NCBI GenBank assembly: GCA_965219915.1
Contig: OZ244794.1
Span: forward strand, 558,001 to 622,000
Reading direction: 5' to 3'
DNA from: Bin80 sp965219915
Lineage (GTDB): Bacteria; Bacteroidota; Rhodothermia; Rhodothermales; Bin80
Length of the DNA: 64,000 nucleotides
Shown: piece by piece, positions 16,222-24,586 of the stretch
How positions within the stretch are numbered: the stretch's first letter is position 1
Layout of the letters: every line of letters starts with the position of its first letter
The notes under the pieces: generated by a model
Databases searched by the model: none
Told to the model about the DNA's origin: nothing
The model's input: only the letters and a program-made list of their open reading frames with translations
Made by a program: the position numbers and the translations under genes

Positions 16222-19057
16222 AGTGCTTGCAGCGGGGCTGATCGGATTGGTCATCGCTGCTGTAACAGGACGGGATGCCGTGGCGCAGCACCGTTATGAG
16301 GTGCTGGTCTTTTCCAAGACCGAAGGATTCAGGCACAATTCTATTGAGTCCGGAGTGGAGACCATCAGAGCCCTCGGAGCAGAAAACAGTTTTGGTGTGT
16401 ACGCAACCGAGGATGCGGACTATTTCCACACGGATTCTTTGGAGCAGTTTGAGGTTATCGTCTTCTTGAATACAACACTTGATGTCCTTGACTCAGGGCA
16501 GGAAGCGGCGATGGTGGACTACATCCAGTCAGGAGGAGGATGGGTTGGTATTCATGCTGCTGCAGATACCGAATATGACTGGGAATGGTATGGTGGACTC
16601 GTTGGCGGATATTTTGCGTCCCATCCTGCCGTTCAATCGGCGGATATTGTCTTCACCGACCGTCTTCATCCTTCCACAAAGGATCTGCCTTTAGTCTGGA
16701 ATCACACGGATGAATGGTATAACTACGAACCTAATCCGAGGGCCAATGTGCATGTGCTGGCAGTGATCAAGGAGTCCTCCTACGAAGGGGGAACCATGGG
16801 CGACGACCATCCTATCTCATGGGCGCACCACTATGACGGTGGTCGCGCCTGGTACACAGGTCTTGGGCATACGGTGGAGAGTTATGCTGAGCCTTACATG
16901 CGAACTCACTTGTTGGGCGGGATTGAATGGGCTGCGGGTTTGGTAGAGGGAGATGTTTCCGCAACTCTCGCGTCAGCGTATGATGAAGTGGTTCTTACCA
17001 CCGAACTGACCGATCCGATGGAGATTGATATTACCTCTGATGGGCGCGTCTTTATAATAGAATGGGCAGGTTCAATCAAGATATGGGAGCCTGCAACGGG
17101 AGCTATGCGGGTGATTGGGTGGTTGCCGGTAGATAAGAATATCGAAGACGGTCTACTCGGCCTCGCGCTGGATCCGCAGTTCGACGACAACCAGTGGGTA
17201 TACATCTATTATTCGGTCATTCCTGATGGGCAAAAAAAAATCAACCGGTTATCAAGGTTTGTATATGACGGCCATTTGCTTGATATGGATAGCGAAATCC
17301 CGATGCTGGAAATACCTGTTCAGCGCAGCACGTGTTGCCATTCCGGTGGTTCAGTGCAGTTTGATAAGGATGGGTTGCTGTACTTATCCACGGGGGACAA
17401 TTCTGGCGGCGACCGGAATTCGCCGGACCCAGATCTGAGACGGTGGGCAGACCAGGGTCGTACCTCTGCCAACACAAACGACTTGCGTGGCAAAATTCTA
17501 AGGATCAAGCCAGAAGCGGATGGAACGTATAGTATCCCGGAAGGCAATTTATTCCAGGCGGACTCGCTTCATCGCGGTGAGATTTATACGATGGGGCATC
17601 GCAACCCTTTCAGGATCTCAATTGATGACTCTACAGGTTGGGTATACTGGGGAGATGTAGGTCCGGGGCTTGTGGATGGTTGGGATGAGTTCAACCAGGC
17701 ACAGGAGCCAGGTTATTATGGCTGGCCGCTGTTCACGGGCTACAATGATCCATATCCGCATTATCATCTGGCCGAAAGGGAATACGTGGAGCCAAATGCT
17801 GCTGCGCCGCTGAACGAGTCAGAATACAACACGGGTGCGCGCGAACTTCATGAGGCGATTCCGGCCTGGATTCGGTATTACTATGGACCCAGTGAGGAGT
17901 ACCCAGAGCTTGGTGCTGGAGGATTGAATCCAATGGCGGGGCCAACATTCCATTTTGACGAGGTGAATGCGTTTGACACGGCTCTTCCCCCCTACTATAA
18001 CGGGAAAGTCATGATCTACGAGTGGATGCGCAACTGGATCAAGATTGTAACGATTGATGAAGACGGGAGTGTGCTGGAGATTGATCCTTTCCTGCTCGGC
18101 AATGACTACATCAGGCCAATGGACATTGAAGTGGGGCAGCATGGCCGGCTCTACATCATAGAGTGGGGAGACGAATTTTGGGGCAGCAACGCAAACGCAC
18201 AGTTGGTACGGCTAGATTATTACGGTGCTTCGGGTCCGCCGGAGAAGGAGGTTTCAGAGATGCCTCCTGCACGATCATTAAGTCTCGACTGGCCTCCTGA
18301 TGGCGGGGTATTTGATTTTGATTCGACGTATACCTATCGCGTTGCGGTGAATGATCAGGCGCGCGCGGACGAAGTGATCGTTCGCATATACACAGGATTC
18401 GACACATCCCCGATACCGTTGGTAACCTACACGAGACCAGAGGGGGAATTCCGGATTACACGCGCCTATACGCATAACCCGGATTTGCATTATGCGGACC
18501 GGTTTGCGATTGTGGAAGCATGTCTGGATGTCTCTTGTGCGCGTGCGAAGTTACATCCACGTCTGAAAGAGGCGGAACATGCGACCAGCGCGGAGAAGTC
18601 CGCTCGGAAGACGTATTCTGCTCGACCTGCGAGTAAGCATTGGGGGCGCACTGCGCTTACTGCTATGCCACTCGAGAATGGTTCCAGGCTCACATATAAT
18701 CCCCTGAATCTTCAAGGGATTAACAGACTTACATTCCGCTTCAGGGCGACTGGAACGGGAACGATCTTGCTCTCTGCGGAAGGCAGCGAGATTGCTTTGC
18801 CGAGTATTCAAATTTCTCCTGACATGGGTCAGGCCGTCGTGCCGCATCAGGCAGATTACACAGCCGGGGTACCGCCGGATTTTCCAGGCATGGGGCTACT
18901 TCCAGAAGATGCCTACGATGATTGGCGGGAAGTGACGGTGGAGATCCCATCCATCCCAGAAACTATCACATTGATGCTTACCTTCGAGACCACAGAAGAA
19001 GATCCTGTTGTCGAACTCGATTGGATTCGATTTGAAGATGCGGGTTTCATATATTGA
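16214..19057 (+). CDS. Secreted ThuA / sorbosone-dehydrogenase-like propeller protein with C-terminal beta domains
   Basis: 947 residues from an ATG that overlaps the previous stop (ATGAATAA); the frame extends further upstream, but this start gives a clean signal peptide (to about DAVAQ). Residues ~25-255 are a ThuA domain (VLVFSKTEGFRHNSI, GGWVGIHAAADT). A glucose/sorbosone dehydrogenase-type propeller spans ~265-650 (GLLGLALDPQF, HSGGSVQFDKDG, GHRNPFRISID, LYIIEWGDEFWG). An Ig-like segment and a carbohydrate-binding-like beta domain follow, and the tail has no CxxCH heme site, unlike many relatives. A role in sugar binding or oxidation outside the cytoplasm is likely. Confidence 0.85.
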   Translation: MNKVLAAGLIGLVIAAVTGRDAVAQHRYEVLVFSKTEGFRHNSIESGVETIRALGAENSFGVYATEDADYFHTDSLEQFEVIVFLNTTLDVLDSGQEAAMVDYIQSGGGWVGIHAAADTEYDWEWYGGLVGGYFASHPAVQSADIVFTDRLHPSTKDLPLVWNHTDEWYNYEPNPRANVHVLAVIKESSYEGGTMGDDHPISWAHHYDGGRAWYTGLGHTVESYAEPYMRTHLLGGIEWAAGLVEGDVSATLASAYDEVVLTTELTDPMEIDITSDGRVFIIEWAGSIKIWEPATGAMRVIGWLPVDKNIEDGLLGLALDPQFDDNQWVYIYYSVIPDGQKKINRLSRFVYDGHLLDMDSEIPMLEIPVQRSTCCHSGGSVQFDKDGLLYLSTGDNSGGDRNSPDPDLRRWADQGRTSANTNDLRGKILRIKPEADGTYSIPEGNLFQADSLHRGEIYTMGHRNPFRISIDDSTGWVYWGDVGPGLVDGWDEFNQAQEPGYYGWPLFTGYNDPYPHYHLAEREYVEPNAAAPLNESEYNTGARELHEAIPAWIRYYYGPSEEYPELGAGGLNPMAGPTFHFDEVNAFDTALPPYYNGKVMIYEWMRNWIKIVTIDEDGSVLEIDPFLLGNDYIRPMDIEVGQHGRLYIIEWGDEFWGSNANAQLVRLDYYGASGPPEKEVSEMPPARSLSLDWPPDGGVFDFDSTYTYRVAVNDQARADEVIVRIYTGFDTSPIPLVTYTRPEGEFRITRAYTHNPDLHYADRFAIVEACLDVSCARAKLHPRLKEAEHATSAEKSARKTYSARPASKHWGRTALTAMPLENGSRLTYNPLNLQGINRLTFRFRATGTGTILLSAEGSEIALPSIQISPDMGQAVVPHQADYTAGVPPDFPGMGLLPEDAYDDWREVTVEIPSIPETITLMLTFETTEEDPVVELDWIRFEDAGFIY

Positions 19058-19080
19058 GCATCGGTTAAACTAAATTTAAA

Positions 19081-19992
19081 ATGCGTACAACTCGTCGTGA
19101 TTTCTTGAAAACAAGCGCGCTGGCGGCAGCCGCACTTCCACTGTCCACTCGGGTGTGGGCTGGGTCAAAGAGAAAACTGTTTGATATTTCGCTCGCTCAG
19201 TGGTCCTTGCATCGCTCAATCTTTGACGAAAAGCTTGACAACCTGGATTTCGCTTCTGTTGCAGCGGAAAACGGAATTTTAGGCTTGGAGTATGTTAACC
19301 AGTTCTTCATGGACAAGGCGGAGGACATGGATTACCTGAATGAAATGAAGGCGCGTGCAGAGGATGTCGGCGCGACGAGTATTCTCATCATGTGTGATCG
19401 CGAAGGGCGCCTGGGTGATCCAGACGAAAAGTTGCGGCGGGAGTCTGTGGAGCGGCATTTTAAATGGGTCACCGCTGCCAAGCATTTGGGGTGTCACTCC
19501 ATTCGCGTGAATGGGTACAGTGAGGGCGACTACGACGAGCAAATGAGGCTTGTTGCCGATGGGATGCATCAGCTGTGCGATTTTGGGGATGAGCATGGTT
19601 TGCATGTGATTATTGAGAATCATGGGGGGTATTCAAGTAGTGGAAAATGGCTTGCGGACACCATCAGAATGACGGATCATCCACGGGCCGGTACGCTTCC
19701 AGACTTCGGGAATTTCCGCATTGATGAGGACAACACATATGATTCTTATCGCGGAGTAGAAGAACTGATGCCTTATGCAACTGGTGTCAGTGTAAAGCCA
19801 AACGTCTATGACGATGATGGCAATTCCAGCCCACTGGATTATGAGCGTATGATGCGGATTGTTTTGGCAGCTGGTTACTCCGGGTACTGTGGCATTGAGC
19901 ATGGACCGGCCGGCCGTGAGGTGGAGGGTATTTTAGAAGTTAAGGCGGCCTTGGAGGCGGCACGCGAAACGCTCGCGGCTGAGATGGAATAG
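19081..19992 (+). CDS. Tat-exported sugar isomerase/epimerase (AP-endonuclease-2 TIM barrel)
   Basis: 303 residues. A twin-arginine leader (TTRRDFLKTSALAAAALP) is followed by a xylose-isomerase-like TIM barrel. Probable metal ligands are the Glu of GLEYVNQF, the Glu of IIENHGGYSS, the Asp of TLPDFGNF and the Glu of GIEHGPAG. It probably isomerises, epimerises or cleaves a sugar or keto-sugar in the periplasm, in line with its place 23 bases after the ThuA-propeller gene. Members of this fold also act as 3-keto-glycoside lyases, which would fit the neighbouring DUF1080 protein. Exact reaction unknown. Confidence 0.88.
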   Translation: MRTTRRDFLKTSALAAAALPLSTRVWAGSKRKLFDISLAQWSLHRSIFDEKLDNLDFASVAAENGILGLEYVNQFFMDKAEDMDYLNEMKARAEDVGATSILIMCDREGRLGDPDEKLRRESVERHFKWVTAAKHLGCHSIRVNGYSEGDYDEQMRLVADGMHQLCDFGDEHGLHVIIENHGGYSSSGKWLADTIRMTDHPRAGTLPDFGNFRIDEDNTYDSYRGVEELMPYATGVSVKPNVYDDDGNSSPLDYERMMRIVLAAGYSGYCGIEHGPAGREVEGILEVKAALEAARETLAAEME

Positions 19993-20020
19993 TATTCATG
20001 CTCGGTAGCGTGGGCAGGTA

Positions 20021-20042
20021 ATTCCAACGCTATCGTTGGAAT
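20021..20042 (+). terminator. Hairpin after the sugar isomerase gene
   Basis: A perfect 9-bp inverted repeat (ATTCCAACG / CGTTGGAAT) with the 4-base loop CTAT lies 28 bases after the isomerase stop. There is no clear T-run, so it is a possible terminator or RNA-stabilising hairpin rather than a classical intrinsic terminator. Confidence 0.45.
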
Positions 20043-20510
20043 AGAGAGGATTGGTATGAAGTTAAAGACGGTGGAAAATCAAGAAAACACGGATCGTAGG
20101 CTACATCCAGAGGTGCGCTGGTCTTGCAAACTTTCAGATCAGCATGAACGAGCAAAAAGCCGTAGATACTAATTCGTTGCTCCCTAGAAAACAAGAACAA
20201 CTTCAAACAAAAATCTAGCTGTGAAAAAGAAAAAACCGACCAAAACACCTAATGGTGTAACTCTAATCACCAGCGTTAGCGTCGAGATCAAAAACACGTG
20301 ATGCAGACTTGCAACGAAACACGGCCACAAGTTCGGGGATGATGGAACGGTTGCATACTGCCTAGATTGACTGGATGAGAAAAACATCTTTGCTCCGGGC
20401 GCGATCGAAAAGGTCTTGGCGGAGTTGACCGAGCATACAACTTTCTCGCTGCGTATTTCTACCGGATGAATGATTGTAGATTGTTGATCGGACTTGTATA
20501 CTGTTGAATA
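20043..20510. other. Start of accessory island, no intact gene
   Basis: The sequence becomes AT-richer to the eye. A plus-strand frame from 20221 reads KKKKPTKTPNGVTLITSVSV and later DEKNIFAPGAIEKVLAELTE, but it is cut by several stops. This is the look of an eroded small gene. No family recognised. Confidence 0.3.
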
Positions 20511-20809
20511 ATGCCCCGCAGAAACAGTGATTACGTAGTGTTGTGCCGTGTTGGACATGAACAGTATTTTCAGTATTACTCACCCGGCGTACTTGAGGCT
20601 GGTTCTTGTATAAAGTCACTTAACAACTTCTTGATCACACTACAACACACTATAAATTGCATCTCTTGCAATATACAGGGGTATTAAGGATGCTGACTTT
20701 GTGATATTCGGCGTCCCTACAAAAGATCGGTATAAAGTCGGGTTTGTGGTAGGTCCAAAGCGTAAATACAAGTTCCCCCTAAGTGAGGTAACACACGCAA
20801 ATCAATAAA
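20511..20809 (+). pseudogene. Possible frameshifted small gene, unknown family
   Basis: An ATG frame from 20511 gives 58 residues (MPRRNSDYVVLCRVGHEQYF...) and stops at 20687. A second frame overlapping its end then reads AIYRGIKDADFVIFGVP, TKDRYKVGFVVGPKRKYKFP and on to a TAA near 20809. Both halves have natural-looking protein composition and would join with one frame change near 20650. I recognise no family. Alternatives are two unrelated chance frames. Confidence 0.35.
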
Positions 20810-20831
20810 ATGCCGGGAGGCAGCAGGTGCA

Positions 20832-21152
20832 ATGATTAAATCGGGAGATAGGAAGATCGAATATATCAGTGCGGGCTTTGTTGGTGATATTTACAGAAAG
20901 CGGGGAATGTCTCCCGTATTTGAATTGATGTATTATAGGGCGGTAAAGCGTCTAGTAGAAAATAGGATCGATTTTGGACGGACGTTTACGGAAATGGTAT
21001 TGTACCATTGGTCTGTTTTACCGTCCGAAGATGCGAAAATGCTAATTGAGGATTATTGCAATCTGCATTATAAGGGAGAGGAGTATGCGGCTGAGTTGTG
21101 GGAGTTTATGGGGGTTTGGAGATCCGAAGAAGACACTAGAGTCAAGGGGTGA
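20832..21152 (+). CDS. Hypothetical protein, island-borne
   Basis: 106 residues starting at an ATG with a GGAGG-like stretch about 12 bases upstream. The product is charged and soluble, predicted mainly helical (SPVFELMYYRAVKRLVENRI; LPSEDAKMLIEDYCNLH), with no signal or membrane segment. I recognise no family. It sits 22 bases after a possibly broken small gene and far from other intact genes. Coding status rests on composition, ATG start and length. Confidence 0.5.
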   Translation: MIKSGDRKIEYISAGFVGDIYRKRGMSPVFELMYYRAVKRLVENRIDFGRTFTEMVLYHWSVLPSEDAKMLIEDYCNLHYKGEEYAAELWEFMGVWRSEEDTRVKG

Positions 21153-21903
21153 CGCGGGACCCTGCGAGAATTTTTGTTCCCAGACGAAGCCACAGCAGAG
21201 GGGAAAGGTCGCTTAATTATGACGCCGTTCAAACTCAATCCATGCATGACACCTAGACGATGCCGGTAACGGGTACTCCAGCGCCTGTCCGTGCATACAA
21301 TCGGGCATTTTATCGACAAAACCACTTCAAAGTGCTACGAGGCGGATTGAAAAGAAAGCGGAATCAGCTCCTCCTGTTCAGTTCAACTTCTCTTTGAAAT
21401 GTTGAGAAAGACCAATAAATCTATCTCAACCGTGCATAACCTGTACTAAATCACCGGGACATCTGCGGACGCTCCCCCTCACACAATCACTTATTGATCT
21501 ATTTCTACCTTCGGCTCACTCATGCTGCACCCCCTACGATAAGCTCACGAAAGGTGAGGTCTTCACCAAAGACACCTGTTTGAGTCTTTGATGGCTCTTC
21601 CGTGCTGGGTTACATTGGACCGCCTGATCTATTTCCCATCCTCTACCTCAGGCGATGCAAGTTAAACAGATGCCGATCTTACCGACGCTTATAGATCCAT
21701 TTCTCCGATGCTGCACGAACGACCCCTTGTGGCACGATGTCTCTGGCCATCGCAACCATACGAGGGTATTGAAACAAGTCAAGGGGAAATGAATCAAGGC
21801 GGATTTGATGGGTCTCTTGATGTGATTCAGTTAGTGCTCTCTCACAAGGATTAATTGATGGTGGCAGCAATTATATAGGAGGGCCCCTTGACTCATCTCT
21901 TCA
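21153..21903. other. Accessory-island spacer with gene debris
   Basis: No intact gene. On the minus strand a short frame ending near 21526 reads KTQTGVFGEDLTFRELIVGG with a stop about 15 codons upstream of it, which looks like the tail of a small decayed gene. A 63-residue minus frame at 21679-21870 has no recognisable feature and is not called. Confidence 0.35.
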
Positions 21904-22104
21904 TCACGGCCTTCCAGACTTGTTTTTTGTTGGATCAACGAGGTTGTATGTTCTCCCTGGCTTACTTGATGGAGGCAATGTTTTGTTTTTACTTACCGTG
22001 ATTTCACGTCCGGGTCCGCCACGAGGACCTATTTCTTGGTACTGTCCAGAAGCTGGAGCTTTTTCTCCCGGGTTGAGTCCTTGGGTTTTTTTATTTTTGG
22101 GCAT
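21904..22104 (-). CDS. YjzC-like small protein
   Basis: 66 residues. The pattern LNPGEKAPASGQYQEIGPRG, GREITVSKNKTLPP, KPGRTYNLVDPTKNKSG matches the small YjzC-type family, whose members are widespread and of unknown function. A longer frame starts at 22206, but the ATG at 22104 (MPKNKKTQG) gives the usual family length. It stands alone in the island, facing away from the methyltransferase remnant. It is predicted soluble and strongly basic, with many Gly and Pro residues. It could be intact and active despite the surrounding decay. Confidence 0.65.
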   Translation of the reverse strand: MPKNKKTQGLNPGEKAPASGQYQEIGPRGGPGREITVSKNKTLPPSSKPGRTYNLVDPTKNKSGRP

Positions 22105-22258
22105 TAGGAGATTAGAGGTAGTGACTCGGGATTGCGTTACCATAGAGAAGCCATGATGATCCCCTGATAGGTAATTCTGTTCATATTGTTCCGTTAAATT
22201 CCGCAAATTTGTTTTCTTGAAATGTATTTAGAAATCTCGCGGTGCACACGCGCGGATC

Positions 22259-22909
22259 ATGGTAAAATGTGTGGGGATTATATCACTTAATGAATCAACT
22301 GGACAGCCTACACAAAAGCCTTTCGCTCTTTATGAGAAATTTATTGGTGCGTCATCTGACAAAGGCGACCTCGTACTTAATCCTTACTGCGGTTGTACGA
22401 GCACCTGGGTAGTTCCTGAATGGCTTGAAAGGCAATGGGTAGGCATGGACATCTGGGACGGATCCAAAGGAGTCTTGTTCAAGCGTCTGGAGAAAGAGGA
22501 CATGATCATAGACGGGAGCATGGAAATTGGAGGCCAGCAGCCTCTATTCCCGAAAGACATCACGTTCACGACTGAATTGCCCGAACGCACGGATGAAAAG
22601 CAAGCTGCCGTCCCATTCCTACGCGCGAAGGAACGAGTCACAGAACCTGAGGGACCGAAGTGGACACGTACAAAAATGTACGGCCATCTGATCGACCGAA
22701 AAGGCTGTGAATGCCAATGATGCGAGTGTGAGTCCGATGACAAGTGTTACCTGCAAATGAATCATATTACATCTTGGTCCGACGTCGGACCGAATCATAT
22801 TAGTAATCTAGTGTTGCGTTGTGTTCCGTGTAACCGGCTGAAAAGCAACGTATTTGCACTTTCCGGTCTACGGAGAGAGAACAGAAAACGTGGCTACATG
22901 GTCACATGA
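22259..22909 (+). pseudogene. DNA methyltransferase-HNH remnant (5' truncated, in-frame stop)
   Basis: The first 153 codons match the C-terminal half of a site-specific DNA methyltransferase: TGQPTQKPFALYEKFI, then a worn SAM-binding motif NPYCGCTST (normally DPFxGxGTT) and RQWVGMDIWDG. The catalytic DPPY half is missing. The frame meets a TGA at 22718-22720, but reading on it spells a zinc-finger HNH domain: CECESDDKCYLQMNHITS, SDVGPNHISNL, RCVPCNRLKSN, ending at 22907-22909. The stop falls inside the first CxxC pair, and the usual Asp of DHI is Asn. This is the worn end of a restriction-modification type gene. Confidence 0.75.
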
Positions 22910-22916
22910 GAATACC

Positions 22917-23306
22917 ATGGATAATTATATGCAGACTATTATTACCGTTGCGCTGACACTTATAGGGACACTATTGAGCGTCGGATTTGGAGCATGGATA
23001 AATAATAGATCGATCAGAAAAAGGGATGAGAGATTAATAAAATTGGATGTATTAAAACGTCTTATGTCGTATAGATTCGTCCTCTCTGATGAATGGCGCA
23101 AACTTCGAAGGGATGATAGTGCTGAATTGATTGAATTTCATTGTGCTTTAAATGAGGTAGTAATAGTATTCCATTCAAACAAGGATATTATATCAATACT
23201 AAAGTCTTCTTGGGACGGTTGCGAAAAAGAGAAATTGAATCGTTTGCTTGAAAAAATGTGCGACGATTTGAGAATACCAATTACGGGACAGCCAAATTTT
23301 ATATGA
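22917..23306 (+). CDS. Small single-pass membrane protein, DUF6680-like
   Basis: 129 residues from the ATG at 22917; a longer frame runs back into the methyltransferase remnant. One N-terminal membrane helix (QTIITVALTLIGTLLSVGFG) is followed by a basic stretch and a helical cytoplasmic domain with KLDVLKRLMSYR and EFHCALNEVVIVF. This resembles the DUF6680 type (anchor, then LMxxR and AALN-like motifs), a group of unknown function; the match is by eye. It starts 8 bases after the remnant, and its composition looks AT-rich, typical of the island. Confidence 0.55.
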   Translation: MDNYMQTIITVALTLIGTLLSVGFGAWINNRSIRKRDERLIKLDVLKRLMSYRFVLSDEWRKLRRDDSAELIEFHCALNEVVIVFHSNKDIISILKSSWDGCEKEKLNRLLEKMCDDLRIPITGQPNFI

Positions 23307-23357
23307 TCAATCGGGACAGGATTTGTATTATCCCAGATCCATATCCTTCATAGACAA

Positions 23358-23633
23358 ATGAAAATCACAGCAAAACTTTTGATTAAGGAAATAGAAGAGA
23401 TGGGGTTTAGAATTTGGCGGACTGGTCTCGTGAATGGAGAAATTGTGATAAAAAAGAGATTTTATGATCCAGAAGAGATTGGAGATTTTCAAAAGCGTCT
23501 TATTGCTCATTTGAATGAAAAGTATCCTGATTTAGAGCTGAATCAAAAGGATTTTGGTCTGTCATGGAAGAAGATTCCTCATCTTTTAGATCGTAGTAGT
23601 AGTCTCACTTTCACTACTCATAAAATATTGTAA
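23358..23633 (+). CDS. Hypothetical protein, island-borne
   Basis: 91 residues, soluble, Lys/Glu-rich, alpha/beta-like (MKITAKLLIKEIEEMGFRIW; PEEIGDFQKRLIAHLNEKYP). No family recognised. It follows the small membrane protein by 51 bases on the same strand and may be co-transcribed with it. AT-rich codon use differs from the metabolic genes outside the island. Confidence 0.5.
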   Translation: MKITAKLLIKEIEEMGFRIWRTGLVNGEIVIKKRFYDPEEIGDFQKRLIAHLNEKYPDLELNQKDFGLSWKKIPHLLDRSSSLTFTTHKIL

Positions 23634-23737
23634 ATAATTATGGATACACACGTACTATAATTCCCAGCAACTCTCCGAAGTATTGATACAACCGATATTG
23701 ATAAAAAAATTTCCAACTTCCCTCTTGGGGGATACCA

Positions 23738-23887
23738 TTACCCTGCAGGTTCATCTTCGTCTGGATCATAGCCGAATTCGTGGATCAGCTTCCCATCGTG
23801 TTTCCGTTCCATCCAGTCTTCAAAATATTCTTTAAATTGACAATCCGCACATTCTTCATTATCATTGTGGCACGTGTCTTGAGTCAG
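23738..23887 (-). other. Possible small Cys-rich ORF or fragment
   Basis: An open frame of 49 codons reads TCHNDNEECADCQFKEYFED, then WMERKHDGKLIHEFGYD and an acidic tail. The CHx5CxxC cluster looks like a small zinc knuckle. No ATG or GTG precedes the cysteines, only CTG, so it is either started unusually, 5'-truncated, or chance. Function unknown. Confidence 0.3.
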
Positions 23888-24253
23888 TTATACGTACGCC
23901 CTCATAGCATATTGATCACCATCACACCCGGTGCGTAATGTGGAAGTACGAGTGCTTCCGTAGATGATGGCGTTGGCTCGCAACTGGTCAAGAGAAGAGT
24001 TTTCCAAGTTTCCGGGTTATTCGAGCACCGGACGATTCTCTGTGGTACTTCGCTGGTATCCGCACGGGAATCCCACATAGTCGTGATGCCTTGCGTGGAC
24101 ATTGTCTCATTGTGAGTTGAAGTTTACGGCTGGAGATAATCGGCGGAATTCCCAACATTCAACTTAAATGGAACGTCGCGAATGTAGGTGTTTGAATTTC
24201 AAATTGCCGGCTCACTTCGCCCGGAATTGGTGGCTCACTTGGTCGGAATATGC
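23888..24253. other. Intergenic, no supported gene
   Basis: Between the Cys-rich fragment and the first copy of the direct repeat. A 66-codon minus frame at 23902-24102 has no recognisable motif and is not called. Confidence 0.4.
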
Positions 24254-24419
24254 AATCAGTGCCTCTGATTGGAACATGGTGCATTTTGAGCAGGCTCCGG
24301 GGGATTTTCATGTCTTTGGAATTATTGTCAGGTCGGGCATTTTGCCCCCAGGTTCCCCGTTGGTGCATGGGAAGTACTAATGATAGCCGACGCCCGATCT
24401 TTCCGTGAAGCGATTACTG
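24254..24419 (+). repeat. Imperfect direct repeat, copy 1
   Basis: About 166 bases that recur in the same orientation at 26823-26990, with scattered substitutions and small indels. Shared blocks include CCTCTGATTGGA, GCATTTTGAGC, TTGGTGCATGGGAAG, ATAGCCGACGCCC and GAAGCGATTACTG. It opens with a near-palindrome, AATCAGTG-C-CTCTGATT (one mismatch). The two copies bracket the 24587-26497 gene. No transposase reading frame was recognised in it. Confidence 0.8.
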
Positions 24420-24586
24420 GTACTGACCGTCGTAGCAGTTCATTGTTCGGCTCGTCTACCAGTCCGGCAGTGCCGAATCATTTGATGTATCACAAAATCG
24501 CGATCCAATGTAAACAAATGCGGGTGAGGTAAAGGCGTACTACTTTACCCAAACCCGGATTGGTGTCACATCAGAAGAAGTATGCC

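Noticed and set aside
20184..20558. 124-codon minus-strand ORF in the island
   Set aside because: No motif and an odd hydrophobic run; the plus strand shows broken but more protein-like frames over the same bases.
22718..22720. Possible recoding of TGA as selenocysteine in the methyltransferase-HNH gene
   Set aside because: The gene also lacks its catalytic half and has a worn SAM motif, so simple decay is more likely; no downstream hairpin of selenocysteine type was evident.
22776..22791. 16-bp perfect palindrome GGTCCGACGTCGGACC with an 11-bp direct repeat (GAATCATATTA) on both sides
   Set aside because: It lies inside the HNH reading frame, where the codons spell the expected NHI-x-SD-x-G-x-NHI pattern, so coding constraint explains it better than an operator or attachment site.
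23902..24102. 66-codon minus-strand ORF
   Set aside because: Composition is not convincing and no family or signal could be recognised.
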